DNA of 64,000 nt from Euleptes europaea (lineage: Eukaryota; Chordata; Lepidosauria; Squamata; Sphaerodactylidae), in assembly GCF_029931775.1 (NCBI RefSeq), contig NC_079315.1, forward strand, positions 114,510,274-114,574,273, read 5' to 3'. The notes under the pieces are model-generated. The model did not search any database. It had not been told where the DNA came from and saw nothing but the letters and a program-made list of their open reading frames with translations. The position numbers and the translations under genes are program-made. This document shows, piece after piece, positions 22,461-33,597 of this stretch; position 1 is the first letter of the stretch, and the number at the start of each line of letters is the position of its first letter.

Positions 22461-23344
22461 AGTTGGGAATCTCTGCACCAAGCTCTCTCCAAGCTCAAAT
22501 CAAGTCCCGCCCCTTTAAATACTGCTTTGTAATTGGCTCACTTTGCAGTGTTCACTGTGAGAGAAGATTCCCCACCCCAAAACCCAATTGCTGAATTAAA
22601 AAAGCATTTAAGAACAAAAAACAGAGCAATCTGAAAGAAAGGGGGGGAGAAATCCAAGCCTCAGTTTTAAAAAGGCTTTCTTCTGCTCAGAAAGAGCTCC
22701 CAGGAAGAAGGAAGCATATGAATCCCCGCCTCCTTACATGCTGCTTTGTAATTGGCTGTGAGAGATGCCAATCTTCCTGTGGCCAGAGCTATGCCTTCTA
22801 CACGAAGTTTTGAGCCGGGCTGAGCTCAGAGGAGAGGGAAAGAGTCGGGTTAACAGAGGAATGGGAAGACCCGGACATTGCACTTTGTGAGGGCTGGGCA
22901 CGGGGTCATCTCTAATGGACAGATTGGTCTGATCCAGCATGGCTTTCCTTATGTTCTTATGAGAAGGCCTCTGACCTCCTTGAAGAGCCACTGCCTATCA
23001 GAGTAAACAACACAAACTTACAGAGACCAATGGTGTGACTCGGCATGAGCCATTTTGACATAGTCAGATCAGAATTGGCCGATGAGTGGTCTAGATCTGC
23101 CACCATTCCACAAAGCAACCGTATCTGGCTTCCAATAGCCTGAGCTATAGTTTTATCGCAAGGTAGTTGGAAATATTACTTGTCGGTTCAGAGGGAAAGT
23201 GATACATCTCCCCGTGTTTTTCACCGTCACCGTTATTGTATTGCTGTCTCATGCACTTTCTGGAAAAGCTAAGCAGTACAGCCAATTATGGTCTGGTGGG
23301 AACTTATTGGGAAACAGTCTTTTATTGTCATGTAACTTCCTGAA
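22461..23344. other. No gene seen
   Basis: It contains the direct repeat ctgctttgtaattggct (about 22523 and 22742) and a CR1 tail (22908-22966). Otherwise plain. Confidence 0.45.
22908..22966 (+). mobile_element. CR1 3' tail fragment
   Basis: The stretch ggtctgatccagcatggctt then tccttatgttcttatgag is the last ~55 bp of the TTCTTATG-tail CR1. Confidence 0.7.
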
Positions 23345-23556
23345 CATCACATGAAGCTGACTTACACTGAATCAGACCCTTAGTCCACCAAAGTCAGTAT
23401 TGGCTACTCAGATTGGCAGCAGCTCTCCAGGGTCTCAGGCTGAGGTCTTTCACATCGCCTATTTGCCTGATCCCTTTAACTGGAGATGCCGGGGATTGAA
23501 CCTGGGACCTCCTGCATGCCAAGCAGATGCTCTACCACTGAGCCACAGCCCCTCCT
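23345..23556 (-). mobile_element. tRNA-Ala-derived SINE
   Basis: Reverse copy from catcacatgaagctgactta to ctaccactgagccacagcc. Confidence 0.9.
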
Positions 23557-23817
23557 ACATGTTGTACATGCTGTTTGCTTCCCAAGGACCAGATATGAAC
23601 CACCAATACTGCCTATAGCTGTGAAGCATGTATTATGAGGAGATGGCAACAGATCAGGGCCTGCTAGATTGCTTTGACTCCCAGACCAGAGTTCTGAAAT
23701 GACCTTGCCTGGAGATGAGTGCAAAGAGAAATACAATTAACCATAACTATAGCATAGTAAGAACAGAAAGAAGATGAGTTGATTTTTATACCCCTGGGGA
23801 TACGCAGGAGAAATATA

Positions 23818-24115
23818 GAGCCAGCGTGGTGTAGTGGTTAAGAGCAGTGGACACTTATCTGGAGAGCCAGGTTTGATTCCCCTCTCCTTCACATGAGCGG
23901 CGGACACCAATCTGGTGAACTGGATTTGTTTCCCCACCTCTCCACATGAAGCCAGCTGGGTGACCTTGGGCTAGTCACACTCTCTCAGCCCCACCTACCT
24001 TACAGGGTGTCTCTTGTGAGGAGGGGAAGGGAAGGTGATTGTAAGCTGGTTTGAGCCTTCCTTAAGTGGCAGATAAAGTCGGCATATAAAAACCAACTCT
24101 TCTTCTTCTTCTACC
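23818..24115 (+). mobile_element. Sauria SINE
   Basis: From gagccagcgtggtgtagtgg to cggcatataaaaaccaactc plus ttcttcttctt. The tRNA-like head has A-box-like and B-box-like (ggtttgattcc) parts. Confidence 0.92.
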
Positions 24116-24138
24116 TTAAGAAGTCTCAAAGTGGCTTC

Positions 24139-24235
24139 ACAGAGGCAGGCGATGGCAAACCACCTCTAAATGTCTCTTGCCTTGAAAACCCCACCAGGGG
24201 TTGCCATAAGTCAGCTGTGACTTGATGGCACACAC
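24139..24235 (+). mobile_element. 5S-SINE tail fragment
   Basis: The stretch acagaggcaggcgatggcaa to cagctgtgacttgatggcac has no 5S head. Confidence 0.8.
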
Positions 24236-24420
24236 ACATTATGAGGGGAAAAGTCAAGAAATAAATATATCAGGACCAACCAAAATGTTACAAAACAATG
24301 TGGAGGCTTTCACATTCTCTAGAACTCTTCATCATTGCATTTAACATATAGCTTGTATACTGTTTTGTGTCATTCTGGTTGGCCCTAGTCAAAGGTGAAA
24401 TGTTATATATGTTTCAAAAT

Positions 24421-25880
24421 AGATAAAAGGGAGTATTGCTTCATACAATGCAGTTATATTGTGGAACTCCCTGCCCCTAGATGTGGTATTGGCTGCCAAC
24501 TTGGAAAGCTGGAAGAGGGGAGTGGACATGATTACTAAGAGCCAGCATGGGTTTCTCAAGAACAAGTCATGTCAGACTAATCTTATCTCCTTTTTTGAGA
24601 AAGTTACTACCTTGCTGGATCAGGGGAATGCTGTAGACATAGTTAATCTAGATTTCAGTGAAGCTTTTGATAAGGTTCCCCATAATATTCTTGTTGACAT
24701 ATTGGGAAAATGTTATTTAGATCCTATTACTGTTAGGTGGATCTGTAGTTGGTTGACAGATCGCACCCAAAGAGTGCTTGTTAATGGTTCCTCATCCACT
24801 TGGAAAGGAGTGGCTAGTGGAGTGCCTCAGGGATCTGTCCTGGGCCCTGTGTTGTTCAATATCTTTATAAATGATTTGGATGAAGGAATAGAGGGGATGC
24901 CAATTAAATTTGCAGATGATACTAAATTGGGAGGGGTAGCAAATACGGTAGAAGACAGAGCCAGGATACAGGATGATCTTGACAGCCTGGAGAATTGGCT
25001 AAAACCAATAAAATGCATTTCAACAGAGATAGATGTAAAGTTCTGCATTTTGGTAGGAAAAATCAAATGCATAATTATACGATGGGGTAGACTTGTCTTA
25101 GCAGTACTGTTTGCTAAAAGAATCTTGGGGTCTTAATAGACCAAACACTGAACATGAGTCAGCAGTGTGCTGCGGTAGCTAAAAAGGCAAATGCGATCTT
25201 GGGGTGCATTAACAGAAGTATAGTGTCCAGATCACGTGAAATGATGGTACCACTTTACTCTGCTCTGGTTAGACCTCACCTGGAGTATTGTGTTCAGTTT
25301 CGGGCACCACAATTTAAGAAAGATATAGACAGGCTGGAACGTGTCCAGAGGAGGGCAACAAAGACGGTGAGGGGTCTGGAGACCAAGTCCTATGAGGAAA
25401 GGTTGAAGGAGCTGGGTATGTTTAGCCTGAAGAGGAGAAGACTGACAGGGGATATGATAACCATCTTCAAGTACTTGAAAGACTGTCATATAGACAAGGG
25501 TGTTGAGTTGTTTTCTGTTGCCCCAGAGGGTCGGACCAGAACCAACGGGTTGAAATTAAATCAAAAGAGTTTTCATCTAGACATTAGGAAGAATTTTCTA
25601 ACAGTTAGAGCGGTTCCTCAGTGGAACAGGCTTCTTCAGGAGGTGGTAAGTGCTCCTTCCCTGGAGGTTTTTAAGCAGAGGCTAGATGGCCATCTGTCAG
25701 CAATGCTGATTGTATGACCTCAGGCAGTTTATGAGAGGGAGGGCATCTTGGCCATCTTCTGGGCATGGTGTAGGGGTCACTGGGTGTGTGTGGGGGAGGT
25801 AGTTGTGAAATTCCTGCATTGTGCAAAGGGATGGACTAGATGACCCTGGTGGTCCCTTCCAACTCTATGATTCTATATTA
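24421..25880 (+). mobile_element. CR1 LINE with reverse-transcriptase region, broken
   Basis: From about 24535 the translation shows CR1 ORF2 landmarks in order: SQHGFLKNKSCQTNLI, VNLDFSEAFDKVPHNIL, SGVPQGSVLGPVLFNIFIND, FADDTKLGG (catalytic FADD), then in another frame [30 protein letters not shown] and [20 protein letters not shown]. It ends with the CR1 tail ctatgattctata. At least one frameshift lies near 25080-25150, and the endonuclease part is absent (5' truncated). The first ~110 bp (24421-24530) is instead a 3'-end piece of a different CR1 subfamily, fused in frame, so the start is chimeric. Confidence 0.93.
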
Positions 25881-26300
25881 AATGCTGTGGAACACAGGTC
25901 AGATAATGTTGTTGCAGTTGTCTTGTTTGTGGACTGTTTGTGGGCACCTGGTTGGCCATTGTGTGAACAGACTGCTGGACTTGATGGGCCTTGGTCTGAT
26001 CCAGCAGGGCCTTTCTTATGTTCTTATGTTAACTTAGAAGGCTTTAAGAGGGGAGTGCCATGCTATTCATGGCTACTAGTCAAAATGGCTACTAGTCATG
26101 TTGCATACCTGTTCTCTCCAGGATCAGAGGAGCATGCCGAATATATTAGGTGCGGTGGGACACAGGCAGGATGGTGCTGCTGCAGTCGTCTTGTTTGGGG
26201 GCTTCCTAGAGGCACCTGGTTGGCCACTGTGTGAACAGACTGCTGGACTTGATGGGCCTTGGTCTGATCCAGCACAACCTTTCTTATGTCCTTATATTTT
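25866..26300 (+). mobile_element. Two CR1 3' ends (TTCTTATG-tail subfamily)
   Basis: Copies at about 25866-26030 and 26036-26296. Both run through tggccactgtgtgaacagac (first copy: tggccattgtgtgaacagac), tgctggacttgatgggcctt and ggtctgatccagca to a ttcttatgttctta tail. The second begins at ggctttaagaggggagtg. Confidence 0.85.
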
Positions 26301-26576
26301 TAATTGTTCTTACTAATGCAACTACCTACCTATCTCTGCCTACTCAAGATGCTTATTCCTTTTTGTGTATGTAAGACTGCAGAGCTGGCCTTTTTAGAAG
26401 GCAATGATTTCACATGTAAATGTCAAGTTGCTTTTTGGGGCCAGGCAGGAGTAAATTCATTTCCTCACTGGGGCACTCTCTCTCCAGGGCTAGAAGCAGA
26501 AGGTATTGCTTTGGTCATATTGTTATCAGCGCTTCCACTGGTTTCCTGTCACTGCTGTTCTGGGCCTGTAAGCTGC

Positions 26577-26868
26577 ATATATAGTCCCCTGTGCAAGGAC
26601 CAGGTCATTACTGACCCATGGGGTGACGTGACGTCACATCCTGATGTTTACTAGGCAGATTTTTTTTACGGGGTGGTTTGCCATTGCCTTCCGCAGTCAT
26701 CTACACTTTCCCCCCAGCATGCTAGTACTCATTTTACCAACCTCGGAAGGATGGAAGGCTGAGTCAACCTTGAGCCGGCAACCTCAAACCGACTTACATT
26801 GGGATAGTGAGCAGAGCTTGGACTGCAGTACCGCAGCTTACCACTCTGCGCCACAGGGCTCCTGATAT
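26577..26868 (-). mobile_element. tRNA-derived SINE with (TTTACC)-like tail
   Basis: Reverse copy from tatatagtcccctgtgcaag to cagcttaccactctgcgcca; the B-box stretch is shortened. Confidence 0.88.
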
Positions 26869-27510
26869 TCTGATATTTTTAGTACTTAGCTAAAAATTCC
26901 CTACACGTTTGGCCAACAAGCTTCTTCAGGGGGATCTGTAATATAATATAATATACAGATACAATACTGCATTCTTATCATTATATCTGCCTAGATGAAT
27001 GTTAGTCTTTCAGTGCAACAATCATCTTGGCAGTGGAAAGATTCTTTTAAAACTGAGCCAAAATCTTTTGAGTGCTGGACATATGTATGGGAAGTTCTCA
27101 CAGTGTAGCAAGAGATTCTCCCTCGCACCCTATTGAAAACTCTGCATTAGACAGTTTTCAAGGCTTTGCCTGTTCAAAACCTGATTAGCCACAGACATAT
27201 CTGGGATTTCTCATGTTAGGGAAACTTTTCTGCCTCTAACTCTGATAATGCAAAAGTTTAAGGAATGAGTTTTTTTCTCTTGAACTACTAGCCAACAAAC
27301 CAGACAGGACACCTGCGTAGACTTTTATCTTTTCTTGAGAAAAGAAAAGCTTCTTTTTTATTGAGCAAGACAGAAAGCATAAAGGCACAGAAGAATCAAA
27401 CCCACAAATAAAGGGGAATGAATGCTAAAATTATCAGCGTTCCTAGCATTGCTTAATCGTATTATAGCTAATGATAGTGTTTAACAAATCAGGTTTCAGC
27501 TTTTGTTTTG
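26869..27510. other. No gene seen
   Basis: AT-rich; a short (TAATA)n stretch at 26940-26958. 20713-21411, 27725-28029 and 28363-28789 are likewise plain, without recognisable features. Confidence 0.45.
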
Positions 27511-27724
27511 GGGAGGGGCTGTGTCTCAGTAGTAGAGCATCTGCTTGGCATGCAGAAGGTCCCAGGTTCAATCCCCGGCATCTCCAGTTATAGGCAAGTA
27601 GGTGATGTGAAAGACCCCTGCCTGAGACCCTGGAGAGCTGCTGCTGATCTGAGTAGACAATACCGACTTTGATGGACCAAGGGTCTGATTCAGTATAAGG
27701 CAGCTTCATGAGTGTTCATGTGTC
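27511..27724 (+). mobile_element. tRNA-Ala-derived SINE
   Basis: From gggaggggctgtgtctcagt to aggcagcttcatgagtgttc; near full length. Confidence 0.9.
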
Positions 27725-28029
27725 TCACTGCTTTTAGGGATTATTAAAAAAAAAGACCAAGTTACCCAAAATCTTCTTCTTCTTCTGAGACTTCCAGCCA
27801 GAGAAATCTAATTTGCTTGTCACAAGAGTGCTAATTTATAGAAAAAAATATCAATTTATAGAAAAATATCAGTCTTATCTTTCTCCAAGTTTGATTTATC
27901 ACAATCTTGTGGTTATTTCTAGATATTTGATTGGTTACCACTAAATAACAGATAAGCAACATATGCAAATAAGCCAGTCAGCAGATGCATATGGGATCAT
28001 CTAATAAAGCAAGATAAGAAGGCCAATGA

Positions 28030-28362
28030 CAATCAGTATGGTGTAGTGGTTAAGATCGGTGGATTCTAAGCTGGTGAACCGGGTTGGTTTCCCCACTCCT
28101 ACACATGAGTCTAGCTGGGTGACTTTGGGCTAGTCACAGTTCTCTCTGAACTCTCTCAGCCCCACCTACCTTACAAGGTGCCTGTTGTGGGGAGGGGAAG
28201 GGAAGGTGATTCTAAGCCAGTTTGATTCTTCCTTAAGTGATAGAAAAAGTCAGCATATAAAAATCAACTGTAAACTGATTTACAACTATGATTGTAAACT
28301 GGTTTGAGACTCCTTAAAAGGTAGAGAAAAGTGGGGTATAAAAACCAACTCTTCTTCTCTTA
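28030..28362 (+). mobile_element. Sauria SINE with doubled 3' tail
   Basis: The head is at 28036 (agtatggtgtagtggttaag). The 3' region occurs twice (ttgattcttccttaagtgat, then ttgagactccttaaaaggta), each followed by a ...tataaaaa(t/c)caact end. Either two subfamily tails were fused or a second, truncated copy joined. Confidence 0.85.
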
Positions 28363-28789
28363 AAAAGCAATTAATCTAGCCTTTTTCTGTAACTGTTCGA
28401 ACTAAAATGTCCAAGATAAAGGTGAATCTAAGCAACAGAATTCAAGGACAGTTGAGCAGGTGTTTAATATCTCAGTCAACTTGCAAACTCAGCAAGAAAA
28501 CAGAAGCAACACCATTTCAAACACAACAATAGGGTGAAGCTGTGTCTGGGTTGTACCACTTTGGACTGTCGGAGATGTTGATGGGATGGCATGCCGCTCC
28601 ATACAAAACGACGCCCTGCCAATAAAACCTGAGCTAGAACACTGTTCTTCTAGGTGGAGTCTTGGACTCTTGAGATCCCCCCCCCCACCTGCAGTGTGGA
28701 ATGGTTCAGCTAAGGCCCAAATTTAGCCCCACTTTAACTAAGCCACAGTCAGCTTTAGAACAAAGTGCAGTATGCTGGCCCCAGGGTTG

Positions 28790-29265
28790 CCAACTCTGGG
28801 TTGGGAAATTCCTGGAGATTTGGGGACAGAGTCTAGGAACAGTAGTACGTGGGGAGGGGAAGGAACTCTGCAGGGCTGTGATGACTGTATAGTCCAACGT
28901 TGCCATTTCACGATTCTGTGAACTCAAGCAGATCATGAGAGTTTGGAGGGCAGGAAGCATTGCGTCAGTGTTTGGCTCTTGTGGCCCTTTCTGACACACC
29001 CAGGGTAATGCCAATTGCCACTTTGGGGTTAGGAAGCAATTTTCCTCCAGGGATCCTGGAGGGATCCCCCCCCAATCTTCTGGGCAAGGAGTAGGGGTCA
29101 CTGGGGGTGTGGGGGGGAGGTAGTTGTGAATTTCCTGCATTGTGGACTGGATGACCCTTGAGGCCCCTCTATATTTCCTCCAGGGCAACTGATTCTGTAC
29201 TCTGAAAACCAATTTACATTCCAGGAAACTCCAGGCCTTACCTAACAGACAACCCTAACAGACCT
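28790..29265 (+). mobile_element. Inverted-repeat MITE split by a CR1 piece
   Basis: The left part (28790-28910) starts cagggttgccaactctgggt and the right part (about 29172-29262) ends near gacaaccctaac, matching the 'AGGGTTGCC' MITE family. The middle (about 28911-29170) is a + strand CR1 3' end carrying gggcaaggagtaggggtcac and tggactggatgacccttg. Confidence 0.75.
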
Positions 29266-30182
29266 AATTTTATGTGAGCTATGAATGAAACTGCTAAAAG
29301 GCCAATTGTTAATCAGCTTTTAATGTTCCTGTCCACCTCTGGCACAAATCTTCATGGCTTTCTAGCTATCTATCCATCTATCTATACATAATGAATGAAA
29401 TCTGCTAAATGAATGAATCTACTAAAAGGCTGGTTGCAAATCGCTTTAAATTCTCCTATCCTTCTCCCGCACTAGGCCTCCAGGTGTGTTCTCTCTCTCT
29501 CTCTCTCTCATACCCTCATCCCTTGCCAGAAATTGTGTTAGTCTTTAAGGTGTTACTGGACTCTTGCTCTTTTCTACTGCTATTAACAGACTACCACAGC
29601 TACCCATACTGATCTCTCTCTCTCTTTCTCGCTCTCTCTCAGTGTATATATCCTCCTTTCCTTCTGTCTCAAGGGGCTAATTTTATGTAAGCTATGAACA
29701 AATCCACTAAAAGGCCAATTGTCAATCAGGGTAAAACTCTCCTGTGCCCCTATGGCGCTAGTCCTCATGTCCCCAGACCCCCCTTACAAAATAGTTATAT
29801 CCCTCCTCTCCTTCTGTCCTAAGAGGCTAATTTTATGTAAGCTGAGACCGAATCTGCTAAAAGGCCAATTGTCAATCAGGATAAAATTCTCCGGTGCCAG
29901 TATGGCGCTAGTCCTCATGTCCCCCTCCCAAATATTTATATCCCACCTTTCCTTCTGTCTTAAGTGACTAATTTTATGTAGGCTGTGAACGAATCCACCC
30001 AAAGGCCAATTGTCAATCAGGATAAAACTCTCCTGTGCCCCTAATGGTGCGAGTCCTCATGTTTCTCCCTCTTTCAAAGTATTTATATCCCACCTTTCCT
30101 TCTGTCTTCAGGGACTAATTTTATGTAAGCTATGAACAAATCCGCTAAAAAGCCAATTGTCAATCAGGGTAAAATTCTCTGG

Positions 30183-30540
30183 TGTCATAAGAACATAAGA
30201 AAAGCCCTGCTGGATCAGACTAAGGCCCATCAAGTCCAGCCGTCTGTTCACACAGTGGCCAACCAGGTGCCTCTAGGAAGCCCACAAACAGGAAGACAGC
30301 AGCAGCACCATCCTGCCTGTGTTCCACAGCACCCAATATCAAAGGCCTGCTCCTCTGATCCTGGAGAGAACAGTTGTGCATCATGATTAGTATCCATTTT
30401 GACTAGTAGCCATGAATAGCCCACTCCTCCATGCACTCCACTCCCCTCTTAAAGCCTTCCTAGTTGGCAACCATTACCACATCCTGGGGCAGGGAGTTCC
30501 ACAATTTAACTATGAGTTGTGTGAAGAAATACTTCCCCAA
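30183..30540 (-). mobile_element. CR1 LINE 3' end inserted in the tandem array
   Basis: Reverse-strand CR1 3' end: it begins with the tail complement (cataagaacataagaaaagc), then reads through tggatcagac...catcaagtccagc and ends near gtgtgaagaaatacttcccc. It splits one unit of the array, so it is younger than the array. Confidence 0.85.
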
Positions 30541-30782
30541 AAAATGTTTATATCCCTCCTTTCCTTCTGTCTTAAGGGACTATTCTGATGTCATCTAGGA
30601 ACCAATCTGCTAAATGGCCAATTGTCAATCAGGACAAAATTATCTGGTGCCTCTATGGTGCTAGTCCTCAAGTCCCCCCCCCAAAAAAAAATATATCCTT
30701 CCTTTCCTTCTGCCCTAAGGGGCTAATTTTTTGTAAGCTATGAACAAATCTGCTAAAAATTCAATTATCAATCAGGATAAAA

Positions 30783-30850
30783 TTGGCAGCCATCACCACA
30801 TCTTGGGGCAGGGAGTTCCACACTTTAACTATGTGTTGTGTAAAGAAATA
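30783..30850 (-). mobile_element. CR1 fragment in the tandem array
   Basis: Short reverse CR1 piece (ggcagccatcaccacatctt ... tgtgtaaagaaatat) that sits inside another array unit. It matches the 5' half of the neighbouring copy at 30183-30540, so it may have spread with the array or be a deleted separate insertion. Confidence 0.7.
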
Positions 30851-31120
30851 TCCCCCCCCAAAAAAAATTCTTTTTATATCCCTCCTTTCCTTCTGTCTTA
30901 AGGGGCTTTTTTGATGTCAGCTAGGAACCAATCTGCTAAATGGTCAATTGTCAAACAGGATACAATTGTCAATCAGGGTAAAATTCTCCGGTGCCTCTAT
31001 GGTGCTAGTCCCCATGTCCCTCCCCCCACCCAAATATTTACATCCCTCCTTTCCTTCTGTCCTGGGGGCTGTTCTGATGCCAGCAAGGGAGGAATCTGCT
31101 CAATGGCCCGCTCCACTATT

Positions 31121-31228
31121 GGCTTAGAATCATAGAAGCATAGAATCATGGAGATGGAAGGGACCACCAGAGTCATCTAGTCTGACCCCCTGCCCAATGC
31201 AGGAAATTCCAAACTACCTCCCCCCACA
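31121..31228 (-). mobile_element. CR1 3' fragment directly upstream of the SKOR2 large exon
   Basis: Reverse CR1 tail and 3' end: tagaatcatagaagcatag, then gagatggaagggaccaccag, tcatctagtctgacc and aatgcaggaaattcc, ending in a C- and CA-rich tract. This tract runs into cctcctcctctgcag, an acceptor-like site at 31253-31255, about 35 bp before the preferred acceptor. Confidence 0.85.
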
Positions 31229-31291
31229 CACATACACACCCCTCCTCCTCTGCAGGGCGCTCACGGCTCTCTCTTTCTCTCTCCTCCGCAG

Positions 31292-33597
31292 CTTGCCCGG
31301 GGACCATGGCCAGCAGCCCCCTGCCCGGCCAAGCCGACCTCCTCCTGTCCGCCCCGTCGGGGGCCTTCGCGGGCGAGGCCCTGCCCCCAGGCCCGCCGCC
31401 CTCCTCCTCCTCCGCGGCCCCCCGCGGCGGCCCCCCGCCGGGGGCGATGAAGCCCAACCAGGTGGGGCAGGTGGTCCTCTACGGCATCCCCATCGTCTCG
31501 CTGGTGATCGACGGGCAGGAGCGCCTGTGCCTGGCGCAGATCTCCAACACGCTGCTGAAGAGCTTCAGCTACAACGAGATCCACAACCGTCGGGTGGCGC
31601 TGGGCATCACCTGCGTGCAGTGCACGCCGGTGCAGCTGGAGATCCTGCGGCGGGCGGGGGCCATGCCCATCTCGTCGCGCCGCTGCGGGATGATCACCAA
31701 GCGGGAGGCGGAGCGGCTGTGCAAGTCGTTCCTGGGCGAGAACCGGCCGCCCAAGCTGCCCGACAACTTCGCCTTCGACGTGTGCCACGAGTGCGCCTGG
31801 GGCTGCCGGGGCAGCTTCATCCCGGCGCGCTACAACAGCTCGCGGGCCAAGTGCATCAAGTGCAGCTACTGCAGCCTCTACTTCTCCCCCAACAAGTTCA
31901 TCTTCCACTCGCACCGCACCCCCGACGCCAAGTACACCCAGCCCGACGCCGCCAACTTCAACTCCTGGCGGCGCCACCTCAAGCTGACCGACAAGGCCCC
32001 GCAGGACGAGCTGGTCTTCGCCTGGGAGGACGTCAAGGCCATGTTCAACGGGGGCAGCCGCAAGCGCGCCCTCCCCCAGGCCCACCACTCGCACCCGCCC
32101 TCGGGGGGCCCCGCGCCCCACTGCCACCCCCTGGCCTCCGTCAAGGCCGCCGTGGTGGGCGTCGGGGGAGGGCTGCTGGGGCCCCACCTGCTGGGGGGGC
32201 CGCCCCCGCCCCCCGAGCTGCACCAGAAGAGGGGCCGCTTCGACGACGACGAGGAGCTGCAGGAGGCCGTGGCGGCGGCGGCGGCGGCAGCGGCGGCCCA
32301 CGGGGGTGGGGGTGGGGGCGGTGGGGGCGGCAAGGGGCCGCGGAGCTACCCGGTCATCCCGGTGCCCAGCAAGGGGGCCTCCTTCGGGGGGGTCCTGCAG
32401 AAGTTCCCCGCCTGCGGGGGGCTCTTCCCCCACCCCTACGGCTTCCCGGCCGCCGCCGCCGCCTTCAGCCTGTGCCACAAGAAGGAGGACGCCGAGGGGC
32501 TGGGCGTCGGGGGGCAGCAGGGGGCCGTCGGGGGCCACAAGGCGGCGGCGGGGGGAGCCGGACTCTCGGGGCTCTTCTGGCCCGGCACGAGGAAGGACGC
32601 GGCCGCGGCGGCCGCGGCTTTCTACCCGCCTTTCTGCATGTTCTGGCCCCCCCGCGCCCCGGGGGGGCTCCCGGGGCTGCCCACCTACTTGCAGCCCCCG
32701 CCCCAGCCCCCCGGCTGCTCGGCGCTGGGGGGGGACAGCCCCAGCTTGCTGCGACAAGCCTTCCTGGACCTGGCTGACCCCGGCGGCGACGGGGGGGCCG
32801 CCGCGCCCCCCGCCGGCAGCGGCAGCAGCGGCAGAGAGACGCGGGGCTTCGACGGCAGCGGGGAGGCGGCGCGCTCTCCGGCGGGGGAGGGCGGCGGCGG
32901 CGGGGCCCCCCGCGGCCTGGCGGCTCCCCAGCCCCCCCTGCTGGAAGGGCAGCCCCGCGGCAAGGGGGCGCCCCCCTACCACCACTCCAGCGCCTTCCGC
33001 CCCGTCGGGGGCAAAGAGGACTCGGAGAGCCTGGCCAAGCTCCACCACCACCACCAGCCCCGCGCCTCCGCCTCCCCGCCGCCCCTCCTGCTCCTGCCCC
33101 CCGAGGCGGAGCCGGGGGGCTGCGACCGCCCCCACCACCCCCCGGGCCACCGCCCCCTCTCCCCGGGAGGCACCAGCTGCAGCTACCCCAGCGAGGACAG
33201 CAGCGAGGAGGAGGAGGAGGAAGAAGAGGAAGAAGAGCCGGAGGTGGACGTGGAGAGCCACAAGCAGCCCGAGGAGGAGGAGGAGGAGGAAGGCGAGGAG
33301 GAGGAGGAGGAGGAGGGCGAGCCGGGCGTGGTGGATCCCGTCGGGGGGGCCGGCCGCTACCTCCAGAGCCGGGGCTTGACGGACAAGGGAGCCGGCCGCG
33401 ACAGGGCGGCCGCGCCCACGGGGCCTTTCCACCTGGCCTCCTGCAGGCCGGCCCGGGAGGAGGAGGAGGAGGAGGAATCCGGGGGACCCAATGCGGAGCA
33501 GCTGCTGCCTCCCCCTCCGCCCCCCTGCCCTCCGAAAGGGGGGAGCAGCCCGGCTCGCCATCCATCAGCCGAGGAGCCGCCGCCCCCCTACAAAGAT
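31292..33597 (+). CDS. SKOR2: SKOR2 exon 2 (large exon with start codon; coding from 31306)
   Basis: A pyrimidine tract and CAG end at 31291, leaving 14 nt of 5' UTR before the ATG, which sits in a strong context (gggaccATGGcc). The exon codes for residues 1-764. The SKI/SNO/DAC domain starts near KPNQVGQVVLYGIPIVSLVI (50-69). The zinc-binding part has C160, C163, C167, C183, C186, C189, H201 and H203. The segment HRTPDAKYTQPDAANFNSW follows. Low-complexity stretches: Ala run at about 321-330, Gly run at about 332-341, Glu-rich runs at about 632-672. The donor is GAT|GTAAAT, leaving phase 0 after PPPPYKD. The open frame runs on to 34146, but that part is intron. An alternative acceptor CAG at 31253-31255 could lengthen the UTR by 36 nt. 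GC content is extreme, so other frames are also open. Confidence 0.93.

Larger units (their letters stand above)
29266..31110. repeat. Degenerate tandem array, unit about 145 bp, about 8-10 units
   Basis: Units start near 29266, 29673, 29823, 29965, 30112, 30574, 30719, 30902 and 31065. Each carries the same landmarks in order: CTAATTTTATGTAAGCTATG, a RCCAATTGTCAATCAGG core, TATGGYGCTAGTCCTCATG, then TTTATATCCCTCCTTTCCTT and CTGTCTTAAG. Spacing is about 142-165 bp where not interrupted. CR1 pieces interrupt it at 30183-30540 and 30785-30850, and the 29400-29650 part is diverged and holds CT runs. The array ends about 180 bp before the SKOR2 large exon. Confidence 0.85.

Noticed and set aside
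28706-29212. 168-codon - strand open frame
   Set aside because: It is made of MITE and CR1 sequence read backwards.
31197-32777. 526-codon + frame offset from SKOR2, and similar frames at 32306-33379 and 32465-33565
   Set aside because: Shifted-frame shadows of the same exon. The SKI/SNO/DAC and zinc-binding motifs are only in the 31306 frame.
31261-33561. 766-codon open frame on the - strand over the SKOR2 large exon
   Set aside because: It is the antisense of extremely GC-rich coding DNA. The protein is Leu/Gly/Arg low complexity with no domain, as expected when stops (AT-rich) are rare.
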